A DNA stretch of 64,000 nt from NCBI RefSeq assembly GCF_008933955.1, contig NZ_WBXO01000013.1, forward strand, positions 1-64,000, read 5' to 3'. The DNA is from Heliorestis acidaminivorans. Its GTDB lineage: Bacteria > Bacillota > Desulfitobacteriia > Heliobacteriales > Heliobacteriaceae. Shown here piece after piece: positions 48,844 to 57,395 of the stretch. Numbering within the stretch: the stretch's first letter is position 1; each line of letters opens with the position of its first letter. The notes beneath the pieces were generated by a model. That model did no database searches and was not told where the DNA came from. It worked only from the letters and a program-made list of their open reading frames with translations. The position numbers and the translations under genes were made by a program.

Positions 48844-49512
48844 CTACCGCCTAGGGTGTTTATCGCTATGAGAAGATTCATAAACCTTCCAGCGACCATT
48901 TTCATAACGCAACTCAGCCACAGTATAATCATCAAAACCCCATACAAATTGCTCTGCTTCTGAAGTAAAGTGCCATACAGAAGCTATCTTCTTATCGAAA
49001 TCAACTTCAAGAATATGCACATCATCGTCGGGCATAAACATAGTTCCTTCTGTAGCGATAAGACCGATGTTATCAGCCCAACTATAATCAGCTAAACGCC
49101 AAGAAATAACTTCTGAGTAGCCCTGACGGAAAAACTTATAGACATCCTCTTTAGACTTCCATCTCTCCCAATCAGCATGGAGCTTCTCTTCCAGTGACAG
49201 AGCATAGAGGTAATCATTAATAATAGCTAGCTCTCTTTCTTTAACGGAAAGAGTTTCTTTTTGTGTAGCCCTATTTTCACTTTTAGACTCTTTATCGTCT
49301 CTGTCTTCAGAAGCAGAGCTTTCACCAGCAGATGCATCTGCATCACCCACAGCGTCATCAGATAAGTCAGCAGTATCAGCAGGAGAAGAAAGTTCTACTT
49401 GATCACTTTCAAGATTAGCAGAAGTGGAAGAATCTTGAGCACCACAACCTGTCAACAAAAGCAAAGAAAGCAGAAGAAAAGGAAAAAAACGAAGAAGGTT
49501 AGTTGTTTTCAT
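48844..49512 (-). CDS. Lipoprotein with Asp/Ser-rich linker
   Basis: 222 residues. Signal peptide with lipobox LLTGCG (Cys about 24), an acidic Ser/Asp/Glu-rich linker (about 27-90) and a globular C-terminal part (about 95-222) with WRLADYSWADNIGLIA and WHFTSEAEQFVWGFDDYTV, suggesting a small beta-rich domain. Not recognised. GAGGTG precedes ATG 49512 (TTG 49515 is also in frame). Single gene, divergent from the chemoreceptor gene. Confidence 0.8.
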   Translation of the reverse strand: MKTTNLLRFFPFLLLSLLLLTGCGAQDSSTSANLESDQVELSSPADTADLSDDAVGDADASAGESSASEDRDDKESKSENRATQKETLSVKERELAIINDYLYALSLEEKLHADWERWKSKEDVYKFFRQGYSEVISWRLADYSWADNIGLIATEGTMFMPDDDVHILEVDFDKKIASVWHFTSEAEQFVWGFDDYTVAELRYENGRWKVYESSHSDKHPRR

Positions 49513-49659
49513 CAAAGTTACACCTCATTTGAAAAATTTTTACGCTTTTCGTCTAAATATATCACACTTTGTTAACTTGTGCGCAACATTCTCCTCTTGC
49601 TTAAGAACAGTTTTTTCGTTATTATCCAATTAAAGACAGGGAAGGAGGTGGCAAAAGCG

Positions 49660-51603
49660 TTGCCTTTACCCAAAGTAGTAGGAGCAGATCAAGAAAAATG
49701 CTGTGGATGCCTCGCTTGCGTGGAAGTCTGTCCTGTAAAACTATGCAACTACGTAGTAGACAAAAGAGTCACCATCGACGACGACCTCTGCATTGGTTGT
49801 GGAGAATGTTTACGTGTTTGCAACGAAAGAGGTCACTCAGCCCGCTATGTAGTCGATGACTTTACGGAATTCTTAAAAGCTCTTCAACAAGGTGAGAAAG
49901 TCGGCGTCTTAATAGCACCAGCGGCGGCCGTAAACTGGCCTAACCGACTAGCTAACTTAATTACAGCCTTAAAAAACATGGGCGTTCATAGCGTTTTTGA
50001 CGTAAGCTTTGGCGCAGAACTGACAACCTACCTTTACATCAAAGCCTTAAAAAGCGGTGTCCCCTTGCCCATCATCGCTCAACCTTGCCCAGCTGTTGTT
50101 ACCTACATAGAAACATATCTACCTCAGCTAATTCCCTACTTAGCTCCAACACACTCACCAACCCTTGACGCAGCCATCTGGATTCACGGACAGACAAAAT
50201 ACCAAGACCTCAAGCTAGCCTTTCTGGGGCCATGTCTAGCCAAGAGGAGAGAATTTGCCGATCCTAATACGAAAGGCCACGTTCGCTGGAATATAACCTA
50301 TGCTTCACTAGAACAGTATTTTCAAGACAACGGAATCAATCTCGACAAAGTACCACCATCTACTTTTGACAATCCCGAAGCAGAAAGAGCTGTCGTCTTT
50401 TCCAAGCCAGGTGGACTAACAGAAACCTTCGAACGCTTTGGCATCAAAGTAGATAAAGCAGACATTCCCCGCGTTGAAGGAGCTAGAGAAGTCTACAACG
50501 AATACCTATCGGGCTTAGAAGAAGACATAAAGAGAAATGATAAACCAATACTCGTAGACATACTTAACTGCCTACATGGATGCAACGTAGGTCCTGCTAC
50601 AACGCACCACTTGACTCGTCGACAAGTAGAAAAAATCATGGACCAACGGAAGAAAGAACAACAGGCCAAACATCCCGATAAGAAATGGCCCAAACGCAAA
50701 GAAGCCGATCTATTTCAAGAAATCTACCGAGAAATAGACCGCTCCGGCTTAGACTACTCTAGAAAATACACAGACCGTTCTGCTCTATTAGATAAAGCCA
50801 TCAAGCCTTCCCTAGAAGCTCACGAAAAAGCCTGGAAAATCCTACACAAAGAAGACCCTCAAGATCGGACAATTAACTGCCAATGCTGTGGTTACGGAAG
50901 TTGTGAAGGCATGGTAGAAGCTCTTGCCGCCCAACGCAACAGACCAGAAAGCTGTAAACACTTCCTATTAAAAGAAAACGAAATCAACCTTGACAAAGTC
51001 GCCGTAAGAGAACAAGAAGCCCGCTTAGCGGCAGAAACAGCAGAAAAAGAACAAGAAAGAGCAAAAGAAGCTCTACAAGCACTAGTAGAAGCTAACAAAA
51101 AAGTAGCTCAAGCCCTAGCAGAAATTAGAGCATCGAACAAGGAAGTCTCTCAAGGCGTAGCAACAGCATCTAACTGTGCACAAAAAATTCACCTAGGAAT
51201 CAAGGCAGTAGCCGAAACATCAGCAACAATCGAAAGCTTAGCCAAAGATACAGGATCTATCGGCCAAGAAATAGGAGCTATCGCCTCGCAAACTGACTTA
51301 CTTGCCCTTAATGCGGCTATTGAAGCGGCAAGAGCAGGAGAGTCAGGCAAGGGCTTTGCCATAGTCGCCCAAGAAGTACGTAAACTAGCAGAACAAGCCA
51401 CGAAAGGTTCTAATCGTATAGGTGACTTCTTAGATTCTATAACAGAACAATCAGGCTTTTTAGGACAAAAAATAGCAGAAGCCATCACTTCCGCAGAAAA
51501 AATAGCCCAGTCCGTAGCCTTAGCCGATGAACTTGTCTTGCGTCAATCAGAAAAGCTAAAAGTAGAAGAAGAGAAGCTTTTGAATAAAAAAAGCAGGCAC
51601 TAA
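49660..51603 (+). CDS. Soluble chemoreceptor fused to [FeFe]-hydrogenase-like domain
   Basis: 648 residues without membrane helix. Order: two 4Fe-4S motifs ([12 protein letters not shown] near residue 14; [11 protein letters not shown]), hydrogenase large-subunit-like domain (about 60-330) that keeps four cysteines corresponding to H-cluster ligands (C143 in QPCP, C192 in GPCLAK, C304 and C308 in NCLHGC), a further Fe-S domain (CQCCGYGSC from C407), a coiled coil and an MCP signalling tip (about 535-575, [20 protein letters not shown]). The Cys that relays protons in true hydrogenases (first C of TSCCP) is Pro here, so a sensory rather than catalytic role is likely. AAGGAGGTGG is 9 bases before TTG 49660. 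Confidence 0.88.
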   Translation: MPLPKVVGADQEKCCGCLACVEVCPVKLCNYVVDKRVTIDDDLCIGCGECLRVCNERGHSARYVVDDFTEFLKALQQGEKVGVLIAPAAAVNWPNRLANLITALKNMGVHSVFDVSFGAELTTYLYIKALKSGVPLPIIAQPCPAVVTYIETYLPQLIPYLAPTHSPTLDAAIWIHGQTKYQDLKLAFLGPCLAKRREFADPNTKGHVRWNITYASLEQYFQDNGINLDKVPPSTFDNPEAERAVVFSKPGGLTETFERFGIKVDKADIPRVEGAREVYNEYLSGLEEDIKRNDKPILVDILNCLHGCNVGPATTHHLTRRQVEKIMDQRKKEQQAKHPDKKWPKRKEADLFQEIYREIDRSGLDYSRKYTDRSALLDKAIKPSLEAHEKAWKILHKEDPQDRTINCQCCGYGSCEGMVEALAAQRNRPESCKHFLLKENEINLDKVAVREQEARLAAETAEKEQERAKEALQALVEANKKVAQALAEIRASNKEVSQGVATASNCAQKIHLGIKAVAETSATIESLAKDTGSIGQEIGAIASQTDLLALNAAIEAARAGESGKGFAIVAQEVRKLAEQATKGSNRIGDFLDSITEQSGFLGQKIAEAITSAEKIAQSVALADELVLRQSEKLKVEEEKLLNKKSRH

Positions 51604-51628
51604 AGACGCCTTCACTAAAAGAGCCCAA

Positions 51629-51662
51629 AAAAAGAAGCCGGCAATGCCAGCTTCTTTTTTGT
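51629..51662. terminator. Bidirectional terminator
   Basis: AAAGAAGC / GCTTCTTT with inner GCCGGCAATGCCA loop, A-rich left and T-rich right; shared by the chemoreceptor (+) and opuAC (-) genes. Confidence 0.85.
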
Positions 51663-52571
51663 TTACTTCAGATCTTCAATAGAATCAATGTCCATATAAG
51701 CAGGAACGACTAGACCAATGCGCGTTCCTTCCATATTAACACCAAGGTCTTCAAAGCGACCTTCGAACTCAGCATAGTAATCAGCATGCGTCGTTGGCAA
51801 CCAAGCCCCTACTATAGCATCAGCACTTCCATCAGCCACACCAGCCCACATAGGACCAGGCTCAACTTGACGAAGCGTGACATCATAACCTACAGAGCGT
51901 AGTACTTCAGCAACCACATTAGTGCTAGCAATCTCAGAATCCCAAGCTACATAAGCAAGGGAAATCTTATCACCATCAACAGCATCGACACCTTCGATCC
52001 AAGAGGCTACAGTTTCAGCATTTTCATCAATCCAAGCATTAGCGGCCGCTACAGGATCTAGACCGTCTTCTACCATGATCATCACAGCGCCCATATCATC
52101 AGAAGTCCAAGCGAAGCGATCTAGAACAGTATAAGCATTAGGCAAGTCTTCTTGGAGACCGAGACGGGCAATCGTATGTACATACTCCTCAGCACCATAA
52201 ATACCTTTTGGATCATCTAAATACTTCAGATCGAACTTAGAAAACTTCCAATGAGGCGTCCAGCCTGTCACAATAATGGGCTCATTATTGTTATAAGCAC
52301 GAGTTAGAGCGGCAGTCATAGCAGGACCAGAACCAGTTTGCACACGCCAACCTTCCAACTCATACTCCTCAATAACTCGCTCAGTTGCTCGCATCAAGCC
52401 AGCACCAGGATCAATCCCCGTAATCTGATAACCAACTTGCTGACCTACAGGCGCAGAACTGTCTACAGCAGGACCATCTTGGCCACCACAACCAGCCAGA
52501 GCAACAGCAAAGCCCACAGATAAGGCAATGGTCATTAACTTTTTCTTGCCTTCTAACAAAGACAACTTCAT
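51663..52571 (-). CDS. opuAC: Glycine betaine-binding lipoprotein
   Basis: 302 residues. Lipoprotein signal with ALAGCGG lipobox, then an OpuAC-type substrate-binding domain: GYQITGIDPGAGLMRATERV, NNEPIIVTGWTPHWKF and SADAIVGAWLPTTHADYY, with Trp residues that can form the aromatic betaine cage. AAAGGGG precedes ATG 52571. Last gene of the opuA operon, 20 bases after the permease. Confidence 0.93.
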   Translation of the reverse strand: MKLSLLEGKKKLMTIALSVGFAVALAGCGGQDGPAVDSSAPVGQQVGYQITGIDPGAGLMRATERVIEEYELEGWRVQTGSGPAMTAALTRAYNNNEPIIVTGWTPHWKFSKFDLKYLDDPKGIYGAEEYVHTIARLGLQEDLPNAYTVLDRFAWTSDDMGAVMIMVEDGLDPVAAANAWIDENAETVASWIEGVDAVDGDKISLAYVAWDSEIASTNVVAEVLRSVGYDVTLRQVEPGPMWAGVADGSADAIVGAWLPTTHADYYAEFEGRFEDLGVNMEGTRIGLVVPAYMDIDSIEDLK

Positions 52572-52591
52572 CGAAAAAACCCCTTTCAAAC

Positions 52592-53422
52592 CTACTTTTT
52601 CTTTATATTTTGAGTAAACCGATCTAGCACAATAGCCAGAACTACAATAGCTAGACCAGCCTCAAAGCCAGAACCAATCTTCAACTGCGTCACAGCACGA
52701 TAAACTTCCGCACCAAGACCAGGCGCTCCAATCATAGAAGCAATAACAACCATAGAAAGAGCCAACATAATACTCTGATTCACGCCAGCCATAATCGTAG
52801 GCATAGCTAGGGGCAACTGCACCTTCAACAACTTCTGCTTAGAAGTAGAACCGAAAGCATCAGCCACCTCCACCAGATCAGCAGGCACTTGGCGAATACC
52901 CAGATTAGTTAAGCGAATCGTCGGTGGCATAGCAAAAATAACAGAAGCCACAATACCAGGCACAACACCAAGACCAAAGAAAAAGATAGCCGGAATCAGA
53001 TAAACGAAAGCAGGCATAGTCTGCATGAAATCAAGAATAGGCGTCACCACTTTGCGCACACCATCGCGCTGAGCCGACAAAATTCCAATAGGCACACCAA
53101 TGACAATAGAAATAGTCACAGCCGTCAAAACAAGGGCAACCGTATCCATGGTATGCTTCCAGTAGCCAATATTTTCAATAAAAAGCAAACCAAGACCAGT
53201 AAAGAGAGCAAACTGCCAACTGCGAGCATACCAAGCCAAAGCACAGAGCAGAAGAATCAAAACAATAGAAGGAAAAAAGTTTAACATCGAGACGAGCAAC
53301 TCAACAAAACTTGCTAAGTTTTTGGATAAAAGACGGAAAAAACCCTCAAAGTAAGTCAAGAAAAAATCAAGAACAGACTCCACAGCTCGATCGACAGGAA
53401 TCTTAGGCAAAAGCTCACCCAT
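52592..53422 (-). CDS. opuAB: Glycine betaine ABC transporter permease
   Basis: 276 residues with about seven membrane helices; EAA-type loop VADAFGSTSKQKLLKVQLPLAMPTI and the ProW/OpuAB family segments YWKHTMDTVALVLTAV and LDFMQTMPAFVYLIP. Two bases from opuAA. Confidence 0.95.
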   Translation of the reverse strand: MGELLPKIPVDRAVESVLDFFLTYFEGFFRLLSKNLASFVELLVSMLNFFPSIVLILLLCALAWYARSWQFALFTGLGLLFIENIGYWKHTMDTVALVLTAVTISIVIGVPIGILSAQRDGVRKVVTPILDFMQTMPAFVYLIPAIFFFGLGVVPGIVASVIFAMPPTIRLTNLGIRQVPADLVEVADAFGSTSKQKLLKVQLPLAMPTIMAGVNQSIMLALSMVVIASMIGAPGLGAEVYRAVTQLKIGSGFEAGLAIVVLAIVLDRFTQNIKKK

Positions 53423-53424
53423 AA

Positions 53425-54660
53425 TTAGCCCACCTCTCTTTTCGTAGAGGTAGCTTCATCTAAAGATATAGCATCCTTATTCCCGGCTAAAGCTCCTAGA
53501 ATAGCCCCACGAATCAGAACACCCTTAATCCGACCTTCCTCATCAATAACAGCAACAGGCACTGACGTATTAGCCACAAGATCAAAAAGATCAGTCAACA
53601 GTCGATCCAGAGGAACTGTAGGTACATCACTAATCAGAATATCTTGCAAAACTAAACCTTTCTCAATAGCTCTAGAAGCATCCTGAGCCGTCACCACACC
53701 TAACAAAAGCTTTTTGCGATCAACAATATAAATAGAAGAAATACCTCGATCGCGCATTAACTGCAAGGCTACCCGAGGACCTTTGTCAATGCCCATCGTC
53801 TCTGGACGAACCATCACATGAGCGGCCGTCAAGACACGTGACAAATCAATATCTTCAACAAAACGCTCAACATAAGCGTTAGAAGGATTCATCAAGATCT
53901 CTTCAGGCGTACCAAGCTGAACAATCTTACCATCTTTCATCAAAGCAATACGATCACCAATGCGCAAAGCTTCATCAAGATCGTGAGTAATAAAAATAAT
54001 CGTCTTTTCCATCGTAGACTGCAAAGCTAACAACTCGTCTTGCATATCCTTACGAATCAGCGGATCAAGAGCGCTAAAAGCCTCATCCATCAACAACACA
54101 TCAGGGTCATTAGCCAAAGCTCGCGCCAGACCAACCCTCTGTTGCATACCTCCACTTAACTCATCAGGAAAAGAATCTTCCCAGCCTTTTAAGCCCACAA
54201 GCTCAAGAGCCTGCTGAGCTTTACTTTTACGTTCCGACTCTTCCATACCTTGAATCTCTAAACCATAAGCGGCATTTTGCAAAACAGTACGATGAGGGAG
54301 CAGAGCAAAACGCTGAAAAACCATGCTAATTTTTTTGCGACGCAGATCACGTAACTCTTCATCTTTCATCTTTACAAGGTCCACACCGTCTATGTAGATC
54401 TCACCAGAAGTCGGCTCAATCAAACGATTTAACATGCGTAGCAACGTTGACTTACCACTACCGGACAAGCCCATAATCACAAAGATCTCACCAGGCTGTA
54501 CATCGAAATTAACATCATAAACCCCGACAGCAACACCTGTCTGCTCTAGAATCTCTTGCTTGCTTTTTCCCTCTTTAATGAATGCAAGCGCTTTTTTTTG
54601 CTGTTTTCCGAACAACTTACTAACATTACGAACTTCAATCTTTGCTGTTTTTTCAGCCAT
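53425..54660 (-). CDS. opuAA: Glycine betaine ABC transporter ATPase
   Basis: 411 residues: Walker A GLSGSGKST, signature LSGGMQQRVGLARALA, Walker B DVLLMDEAFSALDP, then two CBS domains (about 285-400) that sense ionic strength in OpuA-type systems. The family insert before Walker A (KKALAFIKEGKSKQEIL) is present. First gene of the operon, divergent from the GbsR-type gene. Confidence 0.96.
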   Translation of the reverse strand: MAEKTAKIEVRNVSKLFGKQQKKALAFIKEGKSKQEILEQTGVAVGVYDVNFDVQPGEIFVIMGLSGSGKSTLLRMLNRLIEPTSGEIYIDGVDLVKMKDEELRDLRRKKISMVFQRFALLPHRTVLQNAAYGLEIQGMEESERKSKAQQALELVGLKGWEDSFPDELSGGMQQRVGLARALANDPDVLLMDEAFSALDPLIRKDMQDELLALQSTMEKTIIFITHDLDEALRIGDRIALMKDGKIVQLGTPEEILMNPSNAYVERFVEDIDLSRVLTAAHVMVRPETMGIDKGPRVALQLMRDRGISSIYIVDRKKLLLGVVTAQDASRAIEKGLVLQDILISDVPTVPLDRLLTDLFDLVANTSVPVAVIDEEGRIKGVLIRGAILGALAGNKDAISLDEATSTKREVG

Positions 54661-54739
54661 ATCTTCACCTTCAACTCTGCCAGCAGAAAAAGCAGGAAAA
54701 AAAGCATCCTCGCTGGCTAAAAACTATTGAACCTTCTTA

Positions 54740-54769
54740 AGTATAAAGGACAAGTAACGAAAAGTTCAA
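54740..54769 (-). promoter_or_regulatory. Promoter of the opuA operon
   Basis: Read on the minus strand: TTGAAC (54769-54764), 18-base spacer, TATACT (54745-54740), 80 bases before opuAA. Confidence 0.6.
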
Positions 54770-54803
54770 AAAGCATATATCGTTCATAAAGAGCGTATTA
54801 TAT

Positions 54804-54819
54804 ATACAGAAAAAACTGT
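54804..54819. promoter_or_regulatory. Palindrome in the opuA-gbsR divergent region
   Basis: TACAG (54804-54808) - 6 A-rich bases - CTGTA (54815-54819). A candidate GbsR-family operator by position between the divergent genes. Confidence 0.35.
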
Positions 54820-54953
54820 ACGAAGTGAGAGAGGGAGGTCTTACGTATCCTCCTAAATACTCCGTATTAATGCTACTCTTGCTACTTTACATAAAGCATT
54901 GGCATGATTTAGAATACATGAAGGTATGTACCAACGATGAAGGAGGAAAAGCA

Positions 54954-55487
54954 GTGAATGCAGAAGAGCGCATTGAGAAAGCGCGGGAAAGAGTCATCGA
55001 AGCCCTTTCCAAGAATATGGATCTCTACGGCGTAACTCCTTCTATCGGCAGGCTCTACGGAATTCTCTACTTTAACGACGGACCGATGACACTCGAAGAA
55101 ATGAGCGACGCCCTCGGCATGAGCAAAACCAGCATGAGCACAGGTGTCAAGACACTAACAGACCTCAAAATGGTGGAAAAAACATGGAAAAAAGGTGTGC
55201 GCAAAGACTTGTACCGAGTCGAGGAAGACTGGTACGAAACCTTTAGTGAATTCTTCTGTATCAAATGGCGCAAAGGCAGTGACATGAACCTAGCGGCCAT
55301 AGAAAGATCTTTAACGGAATTACAGGCGGTCATAGCAGATGAAGAAAGTTCAGAAGAAGTCAAAGCAGTAGCCCAAAAAGACATAGAACGCCTTCAGCAA
55401 GCTCAAGAGTACTACCACTGGCTCAACCGCTTGGTAGATGCTTTTGAGACAGGCGAAATCTTTAATCATATACCTAGAAAAGAATAA
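54954..55487 (+). CDS. GbsR/OpuCR family transcription regulator
   Basis: 177 residues with a MarR-like winged helix: GVTPSIGRLYGILYFNDGPM, LEEMSDALGMSKTSMSTGVK. GbsR-type proteins repress betaine uptake or synthesis genes and sense choline or betaine; the divergent opuA operon is the obvious target. AAGGAGGAAAAGCA precedes GTG 54954. The frame is open upstream to 54825 but without a ribosome site. A strong terminator follows at 55682. Confidence 0.93.
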   Translation: MNAEERIEKARERVIEALSKNMDLYGVTPSIGRLYGILYFNDGPMTLEEMSDALGMSKTSMSTGVKTLTDLKMVEKTWKKGVRKDLYRVEEDWYETFSEFFCIKWRKGSDMNLAAIERSLTELQAVIADEESSEEVKAVAQKDIERLQQAQEYYHWLNRLVDAFETGEIFNHIPRKE

Positions 55488-55503
55488 GTACCTTTTTCTT
55501 GGC

Positions 55504-55672
55504 TGAGCCATGCTGGTCATGTTGCCCTTGCTAGGCTATTAAGCCCTTGCTAGGCCATGAAGTTATAGATGGCCATGAAGCCATGCTGGCCATGAAGCTA
55601 TGCTAAGCCATGAAGCCTTTGCTAGGCCATGAAGCTTTGCTAGGCCATGAAGTTATGCTAGGTCATATATTA
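55504..55672. repeat. Degenerate tandem repeat, about 18-bp unit
   Basis: About nine head-to-tail units of the form TGCTAGGCCATGAAGCTT, length 17-19 bases with a few insertions; units 6-8 (about 55601-55657) are most regular. The repeat sits between the GbsR gene and its terminator. It is partly open in frame (LLGHEA-type peptide) but no start signal or continuous frame covers it, so it is treated as non-coding. Confidence 0.8.
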
Positions 55673-55681
55673 GGAATAGAG

Positions 55682-55735
55682 AAAAGCCCTGTAGAGTGCA
55701 GTTCAAACATAGATCACTCTACAGGGCTTTTAGTC
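55682..55735. terminator. Perfect 17-bp terminator hairpin
   Basis: AAAAGCCCTGTAGAGTG (55682-55698) / CACTCTACAGGGCTTTT (55715-55731), 16-base loop, T-rich flank. Ends transcription of the GbsR gene and the tandem repeat. Confidence 0.9.
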
Positions 55736-55781
55736 TTTTCTATACTCTTTCATTTGTTCTTTCTTATAAGGAGGCTCAAGC

Positions 55782-55866
55782 TGGGACTGAGGTAAACCGA
55801 TTCTTCCGAACGGGCGTCTCCCACGTCGTTTCGCCAGCAAGCTGTCGACGACTGAGGTCCTTTTTT
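55782..55866 (+). ncRNA. Candidate structured RNA, copy 2 (upstream of cwlJ)
   Basis: Matches the element at 17463. GGAC (55784-55787) can pair with GTCC (55857-55860), enclosing CCGAACGG and CCCACG motifs shared by both copies, and the hairpin GTCGT (55825-55829) / ACGAC (55848-55852) with inner CAGC (55835-55838) / GCTG (55841-55844). A six-T run follows immediately, so this copy ends like a terminator. The 516-base gap 55488-56003 holds only this, the terminator and the tandem repeat. Confidence 0.5.
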
Positions 55867-56003
55867 AGCTTTTCAAGAATTACCCCAAAAGCAAAAGCAC
55901 CTGCCCCTGCCGTTCCCAAGCATTACCAAGCCACAATAAGCACCGATAAAGGACCGTGGAATATAATGTAAACGAATCTGGGGGAGAGCAAAGGGGTGAT
56001 CAA

Positions 56004-56435
56004 GTGGCCGTAATCAGAGCAGACAGCAGTGACATCGAAATCCTTGCCCGACTCATTCGAGCGGAAGCTGAAGGAGAAGGAGATCTGGGAATGCTCATGG
56101 CAGGGAACGTCTGCGTTAACCGCGTCATCGTTAACTGTCTGGACTTTCCCCACATTCGTACCGTACGAGAAATGGTTTATCAGTCCCCCGGTGGCTTTGA
56201 AGCCGTACAGAAATCCTACTTTTACCAAAGAGCTCGAGAAAGAGAGAAACGGCTGGCCGAAAGATTAATAAGAGGGGAGAGATTTCACCCAGCCAGCAAC
56301 GCCCTCTGGTTTTTTCGACCTGATGGACCTTGTCCAGGAACCTGGTATAATCAGCCCAACACAGGCCGATACAAAGCCCATTGTTTTTTCCAACCCCTCC
56401 CCGCAAACTGTCCCGAAGTATTTAGAGGTGGATAA
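56004..56435 (+). CDS. cwlJ: Spore cortex-lytic cell wall hydrolase CwlJ
   Basis: 143 residues, the length of CwlJ (SleB without its binding domain). Catalytic Glu21 in LIRAEAEGEGDLGMLMAGN, then QSPGGFEAVQKSYFYQ and ASNALWFFRP, CPGTWYNQPNTGRYKAHCFF. It degrades spore cortex during germination and sits in the coat. AAAGGGGTGAT precedes GTG 56004. The gerQ gene follows 15 bases on, as in Bacillus, where GerQ is needed to place CwlJ. Confidence 0.92.
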   Translation: MAVIRADSSDIEILARLIRAEAEGEGDLGMLMAGNVCVNRVIVNCLDFPHIRTVREMVYQSPGGFEAVQKSYFYQRAREREKRLAERLIRGERFHPASNALWFFRPDGPCPGTWYNQPNTGRYKAHCFFQPLPANCPEVFRGG

Positions 56436-56450
56436 AGAAGGAGTGTTCTC

Positions 56451-57212
56451 ATGAGCAGAGACATTTTTGATGAAGAAGTGACTGCATCTTGCAAGCCTCG
56501 TCGACCAATCAAAGACCCCTGCGCCACAGTACCTAAAGATCCTTGCCAGGACATTCGCCCCACACCGCCTGTACATGATCCTTGTCAAGACCCCTACTAC
56601 ACCGATCCTTGCTACGATCCTAGACTAGATCCTATCTATGATGATCCTTGCAGAAGACCTTCTTATGGCTACGACAACCCCGACCATTATGATAACAACT
56701 ACTATGACAACAACTACTATGACAATAACTATGATAACAACAACTTTAACAACAACCTAGACGACACTATCGCCGTACCACCAGGCTGGAGAAGACCTGC
56801 TGGTGGATGGAGATTCTTCCCCCGTCCCACACAACCACCAAGTGGCGCTATTATCCCTGGCACACCAGCTTATCCCCCAGAAACAGAGCTTGCTCCAGTA
56901 GCACCTGGTGTTCCTGCTATGCCTGGCGCACCTGGCACCTTACCCATTGAAGAATCATACGTCGAAAACATTCTCCGTCTCAACAGAGGCAAACTAGCGA
57001 CCATCTACGCAACCTACGAAAACAACATGCGCTGGAACGCCAAAATCTTTCGTGGCTGTATCGAAGCGGCCGGACGAGATCACATCATTATCAGCGATCC
57101 CAAAACAGGAAAAAGATATCTCCTCCTAATGCTCAACGTGGACTATATTACATTTGACGAAGAAATCGCCTACGAATATCCCTTTAACGGCGTCCGTACT
57201 TTCCCACGCTAA
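56451..57212 (+). CDS. gerQ: Spore coat protein GerQ with repetitive N-terminal extension
   Basis: 253 residues. The C-terminal ~90 residues (EESYVENILRLNRGKLATIY, NNMRWNAKIFRGCIEAAGRD, TGKRYLLLMLNVDYITFDEE) are the GerQ domain that anchors CwlJ. The N-terminal ~110 residues are unusual: six or more DPC motifs (DPCATVP, DPCQD, TDPCYD, DDPCRRP) followed by a YDNN-type Asn/Asp/Tyr run. The Cys/Tyr richness suits oxidative or disulfide cross-linking in the coat (inference). Operon with cwlJ. Confidence 0.9.
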   Translation: MSRDIFDEEVTASCKPRRPIKDPCATVPKDPCQDIRPTPPVHDPCQDPYYTDPCYDPRLDPIYDDPCRRPSYGYDNPDHYDNNYYDNNYYDNNYDNNNFNNNLDDTIAVPPGWRRPAGGWRFFPRPTQPPSGAIIPGTPAYPPETELAPVAPGVPAMPGAPGTLPIEESYVENILRLNRGKLATIYATYENNMRWNAKIFRGCIEAAGRDHIIISDPKTGKRYLLLMLNVDYITFDEEIAYEYPFNGVRTFPR

Positions 57213-57240
57213 GTCACTGCCCCATGCCAAAGAACCCATG

Positions 57241-57286
57241 GCCTGCAGACCATGCCAACGCATGGAACGGTAGGCTTATTTTTTTT
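57241..57286 (+). terminator. Terminator of cwlJ-gerQ
   Basis: GCCT...AGGC outer pair around CCATGC-CAAC-GCATGG (57250-57265), followed by an eight-T run. Confidence 0.75.
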
Positions 57287-57324
57287 GACAACAAAAAATA
57301 GATAAAAGATAATTAAAAGAAAAA

Positions 57325-57358
57325 ATTTTACCCAAAGGGAAGCAATATTGGGTAAAAT
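57325..57358. promoter_or_regulatory. Perfect inverted repeat upstream of pyrF
   Basis: ATTTTACCCAA (57325-57335) / TTGGGTAAAAT (57348-57358), 11-bp arms and a 12-base gap, 38 bases before the pyrF start. No T tract. Either an operator or an RNA hairpin in the pyrF leader; it does not resemble a PyrR-binding loop. Confidence 0.5.
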
Positions 57359-57395
57359 AGAACAGAACGGCAGAAACCAACGAAGGAGGATAATA

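Noticed and set aside
55610-55795. Open frame through the tandem repeat (LLGHEA-type units)
   Set aside because: No ribosome site, upstream units are out of frame or contain stops, and the frame runs through the terminator hairpin.
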